Notes: generated from the letters alone by a model not told the origin. Shown: positions 52,471 through 61,061, numbered from the stretch's first letter. The stretch is 64,000 nucleotides of DNA from Bacillota bacterium (GCA_021799275.1 JAJZAT010000003.1:73708-137707), one strand, 5' to 3'. Program-made: numbers and translations.

Positions 52471-53401
52471 TCCGCTCGACCACCTCTCCGAAATCGAGAT
52501 GCTGCGCCCGGCAAAGATCCTCGAGATGCCTCAGCATGTCCTGCGGCCAGGGCGCGAAGAACGAAAGTTCCGCCATCGTGACGGGATGCTGGAGGCGCAG
52601 GCGCACGGCGTGCAGGAGCTGCCCCGGGCCCTGGGGGTCGCGACCGTAGACGGGATCGCCCACCACCGGCAGCCCGATCGACTGCAGGTGCACGCGGATC
52701 TGGTGCGTGCGCCCGGTCTCGAGCTGGAGGCGCAGCCAGCTTTCGCGCCCGAAGCTCTCGCGCAGCCGCCAGTGCGTCACCGCCTCGCGCCCGCCCTGGA
52801 CCACGCCGAAGCGCTGGCGGTCCCCTGGGCGCCGGCCGATCGGTCGGGCCACCGTGCCCGCCGCGAGCTTGGGGGTGCCGTAAACGAGCGCGTCGTAGGT
52901 GCGGTGCACGGCGCGCCCTGCGATCATGCGCTGCAGGCGGCGGAACGCGAGCTCGCTCTTGGCCACGAGCATCAGGCCGGACGTGTCCTTGTCGAGGCGG
53001 TGGACGATGCCGGGACGCATCTCATCTCCGCCCGGCAGCTCCCCCACGTGATGCAGCACGGCGTTGACGAGGGTGCCGTCGCGGTGGCCCGCGGCGGGAT
53101 GCACCACCTGGCCGCGCGGCTTCACGACCACCATGAGGTGCTCGTCCTCGAAGACGACGGCGAGCGGCAGGTCCTGGGGGAGCGCGTGCAGGTGCTCGGG
53201 CTCGCGGGGCGGCCAGGAGATCTCCTCTCCCGGCGATACCTTGCGCGACGGGTGGGCCGCATGGCCGCCCAGCCTGGCTAAGCCCTGCCGGATCACGATT
53301 TGCGCCTGGTTGCGCGTGAGGCCCGAGAGACTCGACAGCGCGACGTCGAAGCGCTCGCCCGCGAGCTCCTGGGGTACCCGGGCGGTCAGTTCTGGCGCCA
53401 T
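52451..53401 (-). CDS. rluD: RluA/RluD-family pseudouridine synthase
   Basis: An N-terminal S4 domain ([21 protein letters not shown]) precedes the catalytic domain with [13 protein letters not shown], the active Asp in [18 protein letters not shown] and [17 protein letters not shown]. Such enzymes modify 23S rRNA uridines (1911, 1915, 1917 in RluD). It corresponds in position to Bacillus ylyB. The track ORF starts far upstream in frame with traR/lspA antisense; ATG 53401 overlaps the lspA end by 16 nt. Confidence 0.93.
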   Translation of the reverse strand: MAPELTARVPQELAGERFDVALSSLSGLTRNQAQIVIRQGLARLGGHAAHPSRKVSPGEEISWPPREPEHLHALPQDLPLAVVFEDEHLMVVVKPRGQVVHPAAGHRDGTLVNAVLHHVGELPGGDEMRPGIVHRLDKDTSGLMLVAKSELAFRRLQRMIAGRAVHRTYDALVYGTPKLAAGTVARPIGRRPGDRQRFGVVQGGREAVTHWRLRESFGRESWLRLQLETGRTHQIRVHLQSIGLPVVGDPVYGRDPQGPGQLLHAVRLRLQHPVTMAELSFFAPWPQDMLRHLEDLCRAQHLDFGEVVERIGREDS

Positions 53402-53811
53402 AGGGCCACGATCAGCACGATCGCGCCGAGGGTGATGCCGATGTCCGCCACGTTGAACACGTAGGGCCAGAGCCGCACGTCGATGAAGTCGATGACGCTG
53501 TGCTGCATGATGCGGTCGTAAAGATTGCCGAGCGCCCCGCCCAGGACGCCGCCGACGCCCAGCTGCACGACGATCGAGGGACTGCGGCGCAAGAGGACGA
53601 TCAGGCCGATAATCGCGGCCAGGGCGACCACGATGAGCCCGGCTGTGGCGCCGGAGAGCATGCCGAAGGCCGCGCCCCGGTTCTCGACGAGCGTCCAGTC
53701 GACGAGCGGCAGGACAGGGACGCTCGCGCCGAGCACCAGATGGGTCACGGCCCAGGTCTTGGTGATGCGGTCCAGGATGAAGACCACGATGGCCACGAGA
53801 ATGGCGATCAA
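53386..53811 (-). CDS. lspA: Lipoprotein signal peptidase (SPase II)
   Basis: The 141-aa four-helix membrane protease has FILDRITKTWAV, ENRGAAFGML, and the catalytic aspartates in GNLYDRIMQHSVIDFIDV and VFNVADIGITLG. It cuts lipoprotein signal peptides at the lipidated cysteine. TTG 53811 is my start, since it begins the first helix (IAILVAIVVF), overlaps the traR stop and follows GGGAGG by a longer than usual gap; the track ORF begins earlier inside the upstream gene. Confidence 0.93.
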   Translation of the reverse strand: MIAILVAIVVFILDRITKTWAVTHLVLGASVPVLPLVDWTLVENRGAAFGMLSGATAGLIVVALAAIIGLIVLLRRSPSIVVQLGVGGVLGGALGNLYDRIMQHSVIDFIDVRLWPYVFNVADIGITLGAIVLIVALWRQN

Positions 53812-54452
53812 ATGTCCGGATCGACCTCCCTGCTGCGGACGCGCAGCGGTTCGCCCTCGGAATCGATGAGCAGCTCGACGCCTTCGACGGCGTTGCGCAG
53901 CTCCATGGAATCGACGTAAGCCTCGTCGCTGCGGATGGCGGGCGGCACATCCTGCGGCGTGTTGGCGTTGCCCCAAGCGGCCATGGACTGCCAGGTGTCC
54001 TCGCCGTCGAACTCGACTTCATCCTTGCCGTCGCGGAAGGAATGCGCGAACATCTCGCGGTCACGCGGCAGGGCGTGCCCGACGGGCGGCCGCCTGCGAT
54101 TGCGCTCGACTTCCTCCGTGGCGCAGCGGGCGCAGGTCTCCGCCCAGGGCAGGGCCTCAAGGCGTTCCGGCTCGATCCTGCCGCCGCAGCGTACGCAGCG
54201 GCCGTAGCTGCCAGCCCTGAGGCGATGCTGCGCGTCTTCCACCTTCTCGAGCTGCGAGCGCAGGCCCTCGAGAAGTCCGTAGTCCTTCTCCCGTTCGTAG
54301 AGTTCGCTCGCGCTGTCTGCGAGTTCGTTGTCGTAGCTCGAAAGCTCCTGCGTCGACTCCTTGAACGACATCGCGAGCCCGTCGTCCTGCAATTCGTCGA
54401 TGCGCCCCAGCAGTTCCTGCCTGCGCCGCTCAAGCCTTGCCTCGATCTCCAA
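53808..54452 (-). CDS. TraR/DksA-family zinc-finger protein (YteA/YlyA-like)
   Basis: The 214-aa protein has a coiled-coil N-terminal half (EARLERRRQELLGRIDEL...) and one C4 zinc finger, CVRCGG...CARC, in the form SYGRCVRCGGRIEPERLEALPW. The acidic C-terminus is longer than in DksA. In Bacillus the related ylyA lies between ileS and lspA as here, and affects RNA polymerase at sporulation promoters. TTG 54452, after GGGAGGT, is preferred over the track start. Confidence 0.87.
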   Translation of the reverse strand: MEIEARLERRRQELLGRIDELQDDGLAMSFKESTQELSSYDNELADSASELYEREKDYGLLEGLRSQLEKVEDAQHRLRAGSYGRCVRCGGRIEPERLEALPWAETCARCATEEVERNRRRPPVGHALPRDREMFAHSFRDGKDEVEFDGEDTWQSMAAWGNANTPQDVPPAIRSDEAYVDSMELRNAVEGVELLIDSEGEPLRVRSREVDPDI

Positions 54453-54492
54453 TGAAGTCCTACCTCCCGCCGCCCGCTCCCGTGCCAAGACG

Positions 54493-54551
54493 CGCACGAG
54501 CCGGCGATGATCTTGCCGAACAGGGGTAGGTTGTCCAGGAAGCTTGAGCTC
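54493..54551 (-). repeat. Partial duplication of the 3' part of the DUF5665 gene
   Basis: The sequence between traR and the DUF5665 gene repeats 54624-54684 imperfectly; both share GCGCACGAG, GGCGAT, TTGCCGA or CTGCCGA, AGGTTGTC and AGGAA in the same order. Translated on the minus strand it reads SSSFLDNLPLFGKIIAG beside SSSFLDNLPVVGRVIAE in the gene. No start or ribosome site serves this copy. Confidence 0.6.
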
Positions 54552-54581
54552 GAGCGAATGGAGCCTTCGCGGCGGCCCCGC

Positions 54582-54920
54582 CTACCTGCGCACGGAGCCC
54601 ATCTGCAACTCGTGCTCGACGATGCGCACGAGCTCGGCGATCACCCTGCCGACCACCGGCAGGTTGTCGAGGAACGACGAACTCAGGATGTAGATGAGCA
54701 AGGCGCCCAGGATGGCGAAGCCGACGGCCATGCCGACGCCACGCGCGGTCCCCGCGGCGAAGTTGAGCCAGAGCATGCGCCAGGGGCGGCGGTAGAGGTC
54801 GACGTAGGCGCCCAGGTTGACCGACTCCATGTAGGCGGCGATCCGCTCGATCAGCTCGGGGTGCACCTCGGCGGCCTTGGCGGACGAGCCCGCCGTCGGC
54901 CTCTGCCGTTCCTCGGACAT
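54582..54920 (-). CDS. DUF5665 small membrane protein
   Basis: The 112-aa protein has the family line MESVNLGAYVDLYRRPWRMLWLNF, then a glycine-rich membrane helix (ARGVGMAVGFAILGALLIYIL) and DNLPVVGRVIAELVRIV. Members occur widely in Bacillota, often near ileS or divIVA, without known function. ATG 54920 is coupled to the ileS stop (TGATG). The track start 25 codons earlier lies inside ileS. Confidence 0.82.
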   Translation of the reverse strand: MSEERQRPTAGSSAKAAEVHPELIERIAAYMESVNLGAYVDLYRRPWRMLWLNFAAGTARGVGMAVGFAILGALLIYILSSSFLDNLPVVGRVIAELVRIVEHELQMGSVRR

Positions 54921-57631
54921 CAGGCGACAACCGATCGGCAGCGTCCGCAGAGGTCGTCCTCGACGTCCTCGCGGTGCAGCCAGCAGCGCTCGCACCGCGG
55001 TGCCGCCGCTGCCTCGACGGCCACCGAGCGCTCGCCCTGCTGGACCCGCACGTGCGAGACGATGCAGAGGTCCGCTAGCAGCTCCCGCTCGCGCTCCGCA
55101 AGGTCGCCTAGGCCGCCCGGGGGCAGCGAGAAGACGAGATCCGCGTCGGTCGACTTGCCGATGCGCTTGTCCGCCCGCGCGAGCTCGAGCGCCTTGAGCC
55201 CTTCATCGCGCAGGTCGAGGAGCAGGCTGAACTTCTGCTCGAGCCCTTCGTCGAGGGCATAGTCGGCGGCCCGCGGGAAGTCCGCGAGATGTACCGACCA
55301 GGCCTCGTCCTTCGCTCCGGGCAGGTAGGACCAGACTTCGTCCGCCGTGAAGCAGAGGATCGGCGCGAAGAGGCGCGCCAGGGCCGACGCCGCATGCCAG
55401 ATGAAACTCTGGGCGGCACGGCGGGAGCGGTCCGCGCGGCCGCCGCAGTAGAGCAGGTCCTTGCGCACGTCGAGGTAGAGGCTCGAGAGATCGACCGCGC
55501 AGAAGTTGAGCCCGTGGTAGTAGATGGCCTGGTACTGGTACTGGCTGTACGCCCGCTCGCAGGTCTCGATCAGGCGGCCAAGCCGGCCTCGCATGTAGCC
55601 CTCGAGGCCATCGAGCTCCGCGAGCGGGACCATGTCGGTCGCCGGGTCGAAGTCCTGCAGGTTGCCAAGCAGGAAACGCCACGTGTTGCGGATCTTGCGG
55701 TAGCCTTCGGCCACCTGGCCGAGGATCTCCTGGTTGACGTGCACGTCGGCCGTGAAGTCGGCGCTCGTCGCCCAGAGCCGCAGGATATCCGCGCCGTACT
55801 TGTCGAGGATCTCCGAGGGACGCACGACGTTGCCCAAAGACTTCGACATCTTGCGCCCTTCGCCGTCCACGACGAAGCCGTGGCAGAGCACCGCGCGGTA
55901 GGGAGGCTCTCCCTGCGTGGCGACCGCCGTCGTCAGGGACGAATTGAACCAGCCGCGGAACTGGTCCGGGCCCTCGAGGTAGAGGTCGGCGGGCCAGTGG
56001 AGCTCAGGACGCGTCTGCAGCACGGCGGCGTGCGACGAACCCGAGTCGAACCAGACGTCGAGGATGTCCTTCTCCTTGCGGAAGCTCCCGCCGCCGCAGT
56101 GCGGGCAGCGCTGGCCGGCGGGCAGGAGTTGCTCGGCGCTCATCTGCCACCAGGCGTCGGCGCCCTTCTCCTGCACGATGTCGGCGACGCAGACGACCGT
56201 CTCGCGCGTCACCAGCACCTCGCCGCAGCCCTCGCAGTAGAAGGCCGGGATCGGCACGCCCCACACCCGCTGGCGCGAGATGCACCAGTCGGCGCGCTCA
56301 GCCGTCATCTGGCGCATGCGCGCCTCTCCCCAGGCGGGCACCCACTGCACCTTCTCCGTCGCGTGCAGGATCTCGTCACGGATCGACTCGACCGAGCCGA
56401 ACCACTGCTCGGTCGCACGGAACAGCACGGGGCCCCGGCAGCGCCAGCAGTGCGGGTACTGGTGGCGGATCTCCTCGGAGCGCAGGAGCCTGCCGCGCTC
56501 CCGCACGTACTCGAGGATCTTCGGCTGCGCCTCGTCGTAGCGCAGGCCCTCAAAAGGCCCGGCGAGCGCGTTGAAGACACCGTGGTCGTCCACGGGCACG
56601 GTCACCGGCAGCCCGTACTGCCGGCCCATCTCGAAGTCCTCCTCGCCGTGTCCCGGCGCGGTGTGCACGGCGCCCGTGCCGTCCTCCGCCGTCACGTGCT
56701 CGCCGTAAACGACGGGCACCCGCCGGTCGAAGACCGGGTGGCCGAGAAGCGCTCCTTCGAGCTCCCGGGCCGGTACCTGCCGCAGCTTCGGGCCGAGGCC
56801 GAGCTTCTCCCTGAGACGCTCCTCCGCGGCCACGGCGATGACGACGGGTCCGTGCCCGCTCTCGTAGAGGCCATACACGAGATCCGGATGCAGCGCCACC
56901 GCCTCGTTGGCGGGCAGCGTCCAGGGCGTCGTCGTCCAGATCACGAGGCCCGCCCCCAGGAGGTCCTCCGCCTTGGGTGCCGCCTCGATCGGGAAGCTGA
57001 CGTAGATCGATGGCGACGAGACATCCTTGTACTCGATCTCCGCCTCCGCCAGGGCCGTCTCGTCGACGGGGCACCAGTGCACGGACTTGAAGCCCTTGTA
57101 GACGAGGCCGCGCTCATACATCTCGCCGAACACCCGCAGCTCCTGCGCCTCGTAGACGGCGTTCATCGTGACGTAGGGGTTCCGCCAATCGCCGAGCACC
57201 CCAAGGCGCTTGAACTGCTCCGTCATCTGGGCGATGTGGCGCTCGGCGAAGGCCCGGCAAGCCTGGCGCAAGGCGAGGTCGTCGAGGCTGTGGCGGTCGC
57301 GGCGCATCTCGCGCAGGGCGAGCATCTCGATCGGCAGCCCGTGCGTATCCCAGCCGGGCACGTACGGCGACGGCCTGCCCTGCATCGTCTGGAAGCGCGT
57401 CACGGTGTCCTTCAGGACCTTGTTGATCGCCGTGCCCATGTGGATGTCGCCGTTGGCGTAGGGCGGGCCGTCGTGCAGGATGAAGGGCTCGGCTCCCGCG
57501 CGCAGCTTGAGCGCGGCCTCGTAGAGGCCCTGCTCCTGCCAGTAGGCGAGCCAGCCGGGCTCACGCTCCGGCAGATTCGCGCGCATGGGGAACTCCGTCT
57601 TGGGCAGCAGAACCGTCTCACGATAGTCCAT
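54920..57631 (-). CDS. ileS: Isoleucine--tRNA ligase
   Basis: The 903-aa class I synthetase has the HIGH-type motif HDGPPYANGDIHMG, an editing domain (TTPWTLPANEAVALHPD), KMSKSLGNVV and a C-terminal zinc ribbon CERCWLHREDVEDDLCGRC. It charges tRNA-Ile. ATG 57631 has GGGGAGG upstream and lies just beyond the T-box terminator; the track's 35 extra residues are T-box sequence. It is the first gene of the run ileS-DUF5665-traR-lspA-rluD-pyr. Confidence 0.97.
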   Translation of the reverse strand: MDYRETVLLPKTEFPMRANLPEREPGWLAYWQEQGLYEAALKLRAGAEPFILHDGPPYANGDIHMGTAINKVLKDTVTRFQTMQGRPSPYVPGWDTHGLPIEMLALREMRRDRHSLDDLALRQACRAFAERHIAQMTEQFKRLGVLGDWRNPYVTMNAVYEAQELRVFGEMYERGLVYKGFKSVHWCPVDETALAEAEIEYKDVSSPSIYVSFPIEAAPKAEDLLGAGLVIWTTTPWTLPANEAVALHPDLVYGLYESGHGPVVIAVAAEERLREKLGLGPKLRQVPARELEGALLGHPVFDRRVPVVYGEHVTAEDGTGAVHTAPGHGEEDFEMGRQYGLPVTVPVDDHGVFNALAGPFEGLRYDEAQPKILEYVRERGRLLRSEEIRHQYPHCWRCRGPVLFRATEQWFGSVESIRDEILHATEKVQWVPAWGEARMRQMTAERADWCISRQRVWGVPIPAFYCEGCGEVLVTRETVVCVADIVQEKGADAWWQMSAEQLLPAGQRCPHCGGGSFRKEKDILDVWFDSGSSHAAVLQTRPELHWPADLYLEGPDQFRGWFNSSLTTAVATQGEPPYRAVLCHGFVVDGEGRKMSKSLGNVVRPSEILDKYGADILRLWATSADFTADVHVNQEILGQVAEGYRKIRNTWRFLLGNLQDFDPATDMVPLAELDGLEGYMRGRLGRLIETCERAYSQYQYQAIYYHGLNFCAVDLSSLYLDVRKDLLYCGGRADRSRRAAQSFIWHAASALARLFAPILCFTADEVWSYLPGAKDEAWSVHLADFPRAADYALDEGLEQKFSLLLDLRDEGLKALELARADKRIGKSTDADLVFSLPPGGLGDLAERERELLADLCIVSHVRVQQGERSVAVEAAAAPRCERCWLHREDVEDDLCGRCRSVVA

Positions 57632-57656
57632 GGCAGTAGCCTCCCCTGTTTCTGGA

Positions 57657-57950
57657 ATAAAAAGCGGTGACAGCCTGCACGAGGGCGGGCTGTCACCGCG
57701 ATACCACCTTGTTTCCCCGACCGGGGTCGGGCTCAAAGCGCGTAACGCGCGCCTCGCGTCGCCGGCTACCTCGCCGCCCTTGGGCGGCGCCTCGCCGCGA
57801 ACCTTGGAAGTGATCTTCGCGCCCTGCCGCCGTCCCGGCTCGCACCAGTTCCGGTTCGCTGCACTTTGGCCCGGGCGTTACTCTCTTCCGCATCGGTCTC
57901 CCCCGCCATGACGGGGCTCAATTGTGGCAAACCGCGAACAGAAAGGCTCT
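57657..57950 (-). promoter_or_regulatory. T-box leader, isoleucine-specific
   Basis: The T-box sequence AAACAAGGTGGTATCGCGG lies at 57714-57696, followed by a terminator: GCGGTGACAGCC paired with GGCTGTCACCGC, then TTTTTATT. In stem I, GGAAG pairs with CTTCC and the loop beside it holds ATC (57814-57812), the isoleucine specifier, with an AGAGAGTA element on the opposite side. Uncharged tRNA-Ile would stabilise the antiterminator and switch on ileS. Confidence 0.92.
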
Positions 57951-57957
57951 TAGCGTG

Positions 57958-57986
57958 ACTTTACCGTGGGCGCCGAGGTCGGTCAA
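57958..57986 (-). promoter_or_regulatory. ileS promoter
   Basis: On the minus strand TTGACC and TAAAGT are separated by 17 nt, just before the T-box leader. The -35 box starts 11 nt after the stop of the 56-aa small gene. Confidence 0.7.
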
Positions 57987-57996
57987 GCGCGAGGCT

Positions 57997-58167
57997 TCAT
58001 CGCGATGGCCGGTGAAAGATCGCCCTGAGGAGGGACCCGAGCTTCCCGATGCCTCTGCCGGAGCCGTCCTCCCGCTCGGGCACGACCAGCGTCTGCTCGT
58101 CGCGCTGCGCCTGCTCGCTGAGGAACTCCTGCGCGCGAATGTTCTCCATCTGCTGGAACGGCTCCAT
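57997..58167 (-). CDS. 56-aa small protein of unknown function
   Basis: This frame is below the ORF-track limit. ATG 58167 follows GAGGTGACACCGC. The product MEPFQQMENIRAQEFLSEQA is charged and probably helical at first, with a basic, hydrophobic end (GKLGSLLRAIFHRPSR) that may lie on the membrane. A good promoter (58229-58257) is 60 nt upstream and the ileS promoter directly downstream. No family is recognised. Confidence 0.5.
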   Translation of the reverse strand: MEPFQQMENIRAQEFLSEQAQRDEQTLVVPEREDGSGRGIGKLGSLLRAIFHRPSR

Positions 58168-58228
58168 GCGGTGTCACCTCACCGGCGATTCACGAACGCG
58201 ACCTTCACTGCGGAGCGACTCTGCCACG

Positions 58229-58257
58229 AGAATATGCGTATCTTCCAGTTCCGGCAA
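58229..58257 (-). promoter_or_regulatory. Promoter of the 56-aa gene
   Basis: TTGCCG and TATTCT on the minus strand have a 17-nt spacer. The predicted transcript would start about 60 nt before the 56-aa ORF. Confidence 0.55.
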
Positions 58258-58296
58258 TCGAAATGGGTATGGGGCTGGGACATGGCTCCGAAAAGC

Positions 58297-59532
58297 TCAG
58301 GGAGACGCCTCCACCGCCGCTGTGCTGCGCCCACACGCCGATACGGCGAGGCTCAGGGCGGCGGCGGCGAACATGAGGCCGCTGCCAGCCGCCAGCCAGG
58401 TTGCCGCTGACGCAGGTCGCCAGACACTGCCCGCGACAAGCGCTCCGAGCGGAGACGCGGCATAGAGAAAGGTGCGGATATAGGCTAGCACGACGGGCCG
58501 CTCCTGCTCGCCGGTCGCGTCGAAGCGCAGCCGTAGGACCCACGTGGCGGTGGACGCGCCGATCGCGCCGGAGATGCCGAGGGCCACGAACGCGAAGAGC
58601 GGACGGTGCAACCCGGGCAAGAGCAGCAGCGACGCAAGGCTCGCAACCATCTCCCACGCCGTCACTTTGCGCAGGAGGTCACCACGTTGGGCGCCCGCCA
58701 GCGTGACGCTGCCGAGGACGCCGCCAAACGCGCCCACGCCCAGGAGCGCGCCATAAAGCCAGGCCGGTCCCCGCCAGAACGTATGGACGATGAGCGGCAG
58801 GAATACGCCTTGCAGCCCACCGACCAGGTTGAGCACCCAGAAGAGCAGTGTCGGAAGCAGCAGTGCGCGCTGGCCTACGACAATCCGCCAGACATCCCGC
58901 ATGCCCGCTTGCGGCGCACCGAGCGTCGCGGGCTGCGCCAGCCCGTCGGGCGGACGGAGAGGGAGCGTCAGGAGATTGAGCGCGAGGCCCAGGAAGACCA
59001 TCGCTCCCGCGAGCGAGATGGCTGGCAGGCCCGTCGCCGTGACGACCAGGCCGGCCATGAGTGGCCCGGCAATGGCGCTCAGGTTCCAGCCAAGCTGCTC
59101 CGCCTGCATGGCGCGCCCGACGTCCTGCCCCGCCAGGAGCCGCGGCCAGAGGCTCGGTCCGCCGGCTGAAGAAGCCATCAGGAAGAGCGCGGTCCAAGCC
59201 GCAGCGAGATCGAATGCCCATAGCGGAATCGCGCTACGAGCTGCCAGTAGAAGCGCAGCGCCGAGTAGAGCGTAAGCAAACGCGCGCGCGACGAGATCGA
59301 GCACCATCACCGTCTGGACGCTGGCGCGGCGAAACAGTTGCGCCAGGAGCGCACCGCCGATCAGGACCGGGGCGGCGGCGAAGAACTGGTACCAGCCCAC
59401 TGCCCGTGGCGACCAACCCGCCAGATACCACGTCGCCGCCACCTGCAGGATCTCCCCCAAAATGCCGGCGCCAAGGTCGCCGAACCAGTACCGTCGGTAG
59501 GCGGCCAAGCCGAATATGCGCCACATAGACAC
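58297..59532 (-). CDS. MFS exporter (EntS/major-facilitator, DUF894-like)
   Basis: The 411-aa protein has about 12 helices and starts MSMWRIFGLAAYRRYWFGDLGAGILGEILQVAATWYLAG-style (AYRRYWFGDLGAGIL), which resembles the EntS/enterobactin exporter-like group rather than sugar MFS proteins. ALEQLGWNLS-like MQAEQLGWNLSAIAGPLMAGLV and GASTATWVLRLRFD follow. GTG 59532 lies 5-6 nt after GAGGGGG; the track start 12 codons earlier falls inside the leader hairpin. Its own promoter and attenuator-like leader suggest induction by a specific compound. Confidence 0.82.
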   Translation of the reverse strand: MSMWRIFGLAAYRRYWFGDLGAGILGEILQVAATWYLAGWSPRAVGWYQFFAAAPVLIGGALLAQLFRRASVQTVMVLDLVARAFAYALLGAALLLAARSAIPLWAFDLAAAWTALFLMASSAGGPSLWPRLLAGQDVGRAMQAEQLGWNLSAIAGPLMAGLVVTATGLPAISLAGAMVFLGLALNLLTLPLRPPDGLAQPATLGAPQAGMRDVWRIVVGQRALLLPTLLFWVLNLVGGLQGVFLPLIVHTFWRGPAWLYGALLGVGAFGGVLGSVTLAGAQRGDLLRKVTAWEMVASLASLLLLPGLHRPLFAFVALGISGAIGASTATWVLRLRFDATGEQERPVVLAYIRTFLYAASPLGALVAGSVWRPASAATWLAAGSGLMFAAAALSLAVSACGRSTAAVEASP

Positions 59533-59634
59533 AAAAACCCCCTCGTGGTCTGTCATGACGACGGGCACACGAGGGGTCTAAATGCTCGGCTGAACGATCG
59601 TGGGGTTCCGCCTCATCATCGTCGGCGGGACCCC
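59533..59634 (-). promoter_or_regulatory. Structured MFS leader with terminator/ribosome-site hairpin
   Basis: Two hairpins lie in the leader. The first pairs GGGGTCCCGCC with GGCGGAACCCC (one mismatch) around GACGATGATGA. The second pairs CCCCTCGTG with CACGAGGGG and is followed by GTTTTTG; its 3' arm is the GAGGGGG ribosome site. TCGTC in the second loop can pair with GACGA in the first. This is the form of a transcription or translation attenuator. Confidence 0.5.
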
Positions 59635-59663
59635 CTTTGCCAAACATTGGACTCTGCAGCGCC

Positions 59664-59692
59664 ATCGTAGCATCCGGGCGAGAGTCCGACAA
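59664..59692 (-). promoter_or_regulatory. MFS exporter promoter
   Basis: TTGTCG and TACGAT on the minus strand are 17 nt apart, giving a leader of about 125 nt before the MFS start. Confidence 0.6.
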
Positions 59693-59773
59693 CATGCGCA
59701 ATCGACCCCGCCAGAGGAAGCTCAGTGGCGGTGACGAAGTTCCATCCAGACAATCCAGTGGGAGGCCCGTTCC

Positions 59774-60136
59774 ATGGCGCATGTCGACGTGGCACCCGAC
59801 CGGCTGCAGATCACGCTCAGCCTTGGCGATGAGATCCTCTCGCTGCACGGCGCCTTCCATATCCCGTACAGCCACATCGCCTCCGTCTCCATGGATCCCG
59901 TCCCGGAAGCGTTCTTCCGCGGGCTACGCATCGGCACGAACCTGCCGGGCGTCAAGACGGCCGGCACCTTCATCACGGGCGACGGCACCATCGTCTACGA
60001 CTTCCACGACCCGGACCACTGCCTCACGCTGAACCTCGGCCACGAGACCTACCGACAGGTCGTCGTCGAGGTGGACCGCGACCAGGATCGCGAGAGTCTT
60101 GCCTCCGCGATCCGCCGGCACATCGAGGGCCGCTGA
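59774..60136 (+). CDS. Conserved protein of unknown function, PH-like beta protein
   Basis: The 120-aa soluble protein is almost all beta with a final helix (DRESLASAIRRHIEG). The run RIGTNLPGVKTAGTFITGDG followed by a short strand FHDP and LTLNLGHETYRQVVVEVD matches a small family common in Actinobacteria and some Bacillota, whose fold looks PH-like. Its function is not known to me. GGGAGG lies 8 nt before the ATG. It is divergent from the MFS exporter gene. Confidence 0.75.
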   Translation: MAHVDVAPDRLQITLSLGDEILSLHGAFHIPYSHIASVSMDPVPEAFFRGLRIGTNLPGVKTAGTFITGDGTIVYDFHDPDHCLTLNLGHETYRQVVVEVDRDQDRESLASAIRRHIEGR

Positions 60137-60144
60137 GGCGGGTT

Positions 60145-60174
60145 TTGGGCGGAGGGCGCCACAGGGCCTATAAT
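60145..60174 (+). promoter_or_regulatory. Promoter of the LigB-like gene
   Basis: TTGGGC and a perfect TATAAT are 18 nt apart, 35 nt before the ATG of the next gene. Confidence 0.65.
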
Positions 60175-60208
60175 GGTGCGGACATGACGCGCCTTGGGAG
60201 GCCCCTTC

Positions 60209-60997
60209 ATGCGTAACCTCGTTGCCCTCCTGGTACCGCCCGAGATCAGCGGCGACAAGTCGCTCGCCGACAGCATCCAGAACGTGCAGTCGCTCCTCGC
60301 CGCCGCGCGTCCGGACCTCCTCGTCGCCATCGACGCGGGCTGGCGCTCGCGCGCGTTCGCAGTCGGGCAGGTCGAACCGCCCCGCGGCGCGGGCGGCCTC
60401 TACCGCAACCCGTCCGTGCGCGCCATGGCCCAGACCCTGATCGACACGGCGATCGAGTTCGGCCTGCCCGCCTTTGCCGAGGATGCGCCCCTGACGCAGG
60501 AAACCGCCGACGTGCTGCGCCATCTCTGGCCGGCCGAAGACCTCCCCGTCCTGGCGCTTGGCGTGGCGACCGCCTCGCCGGCGCTCCTGCAGGAGTTCGG
60601 CCAGGCGATCGTCGCCTCGGGCCAGCACCTCGGCCTCAGGGTCGTGACGATCTGCGTCGGCGCCATCGCTCGCGATCACCAGGCGGAGCACGACCGGCGC
60701 GAGAACCCGGCCGTCCGCAAGTTCGGCGAGGAGGTGCTGGAGCGCCTTGCCCGCAGCGGCGGCGAGGAGCTCTTCGAGATCGACGGCGGGCTCTGGGTCC
60801 AGGCCCATCCCGAGACAGACCTTGGACACCTCGCGCTCCTCCTGGGTACCACCGGCGTCGAGACCGAATGCGAGGTGCTCGGCCGCTCGGCCGGTCCCGG
60901 TGTCTTCTCGGCCACGGTCGCCTTCTTCCGGGCGGAGGGCTTCCAGCTCGCGGCGACCAGGGACTACGACGCCACCGACCACCCGAAACCGTTGTGA
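60209..60997 (+). CDS. LigB-superfamily-like protein, metal ligands not evident
   Basis: The 262-aa protein begins at ATG 60209 behind GGGAGG. Its outline, with RPDLLVAIDAGWR, GLPAFAEDAPL, LPVLALGVATASPALLQEFG, GLRVVTICVGAIARDH and a final TDLGHLALLLGTTG, resembles class III extradiol dioxygenases and the related AmmeMemoRadiSam-B proteins. The histidines and glutamate that bind iron in the N-terminal strand are not obvious here, so enzyme activity is doubtful. It has its own promoter and terminator and is a single-gene unit. Confidence 0.55.
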   Translation: MRNLVALLVPPEISGDKSLADSIQNVQSLLAAARPDLLVAIDAGWRSRAFAVGQVEPPRGAGGLYRNPSVRAMAQTLIDTAIEFGLPAFAEDAPLTQETADVLRHLWPAEDLPVLALGVATASPALLQEFGQAIVASGQHLGLRVVTICVGAIARDHQAEHDRRENPAVRKFGEEVLERLARSGGEELFEIDGGLWVQAHPETDLGHLALLLGTTGVETECEVLGRSAGPGVFSATVAFFRAEGFQLAATRDYDATDHPKPL

Positions 60998-61013
60998 TCG
61001 GCGATCCCAGCGC

Positions 61014-61046
61014 AAAGCAGCCAGGGGGCCTTCCCCTGGCTGCTTT
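61014..61046. terminator. Bidirectional terminator hairpin
   Basis: AAAGCAGCCAGGGG and CCCCTGGCTGCTTT form a near-perfect 13-14 bp stem between the convergent LigB-like and anchored-protein genes; A/T-rich ends give short T-runs both ways. Confidence 0.8.
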
Positions 61047-61061
61047 CGTCGGATAGCGCCT

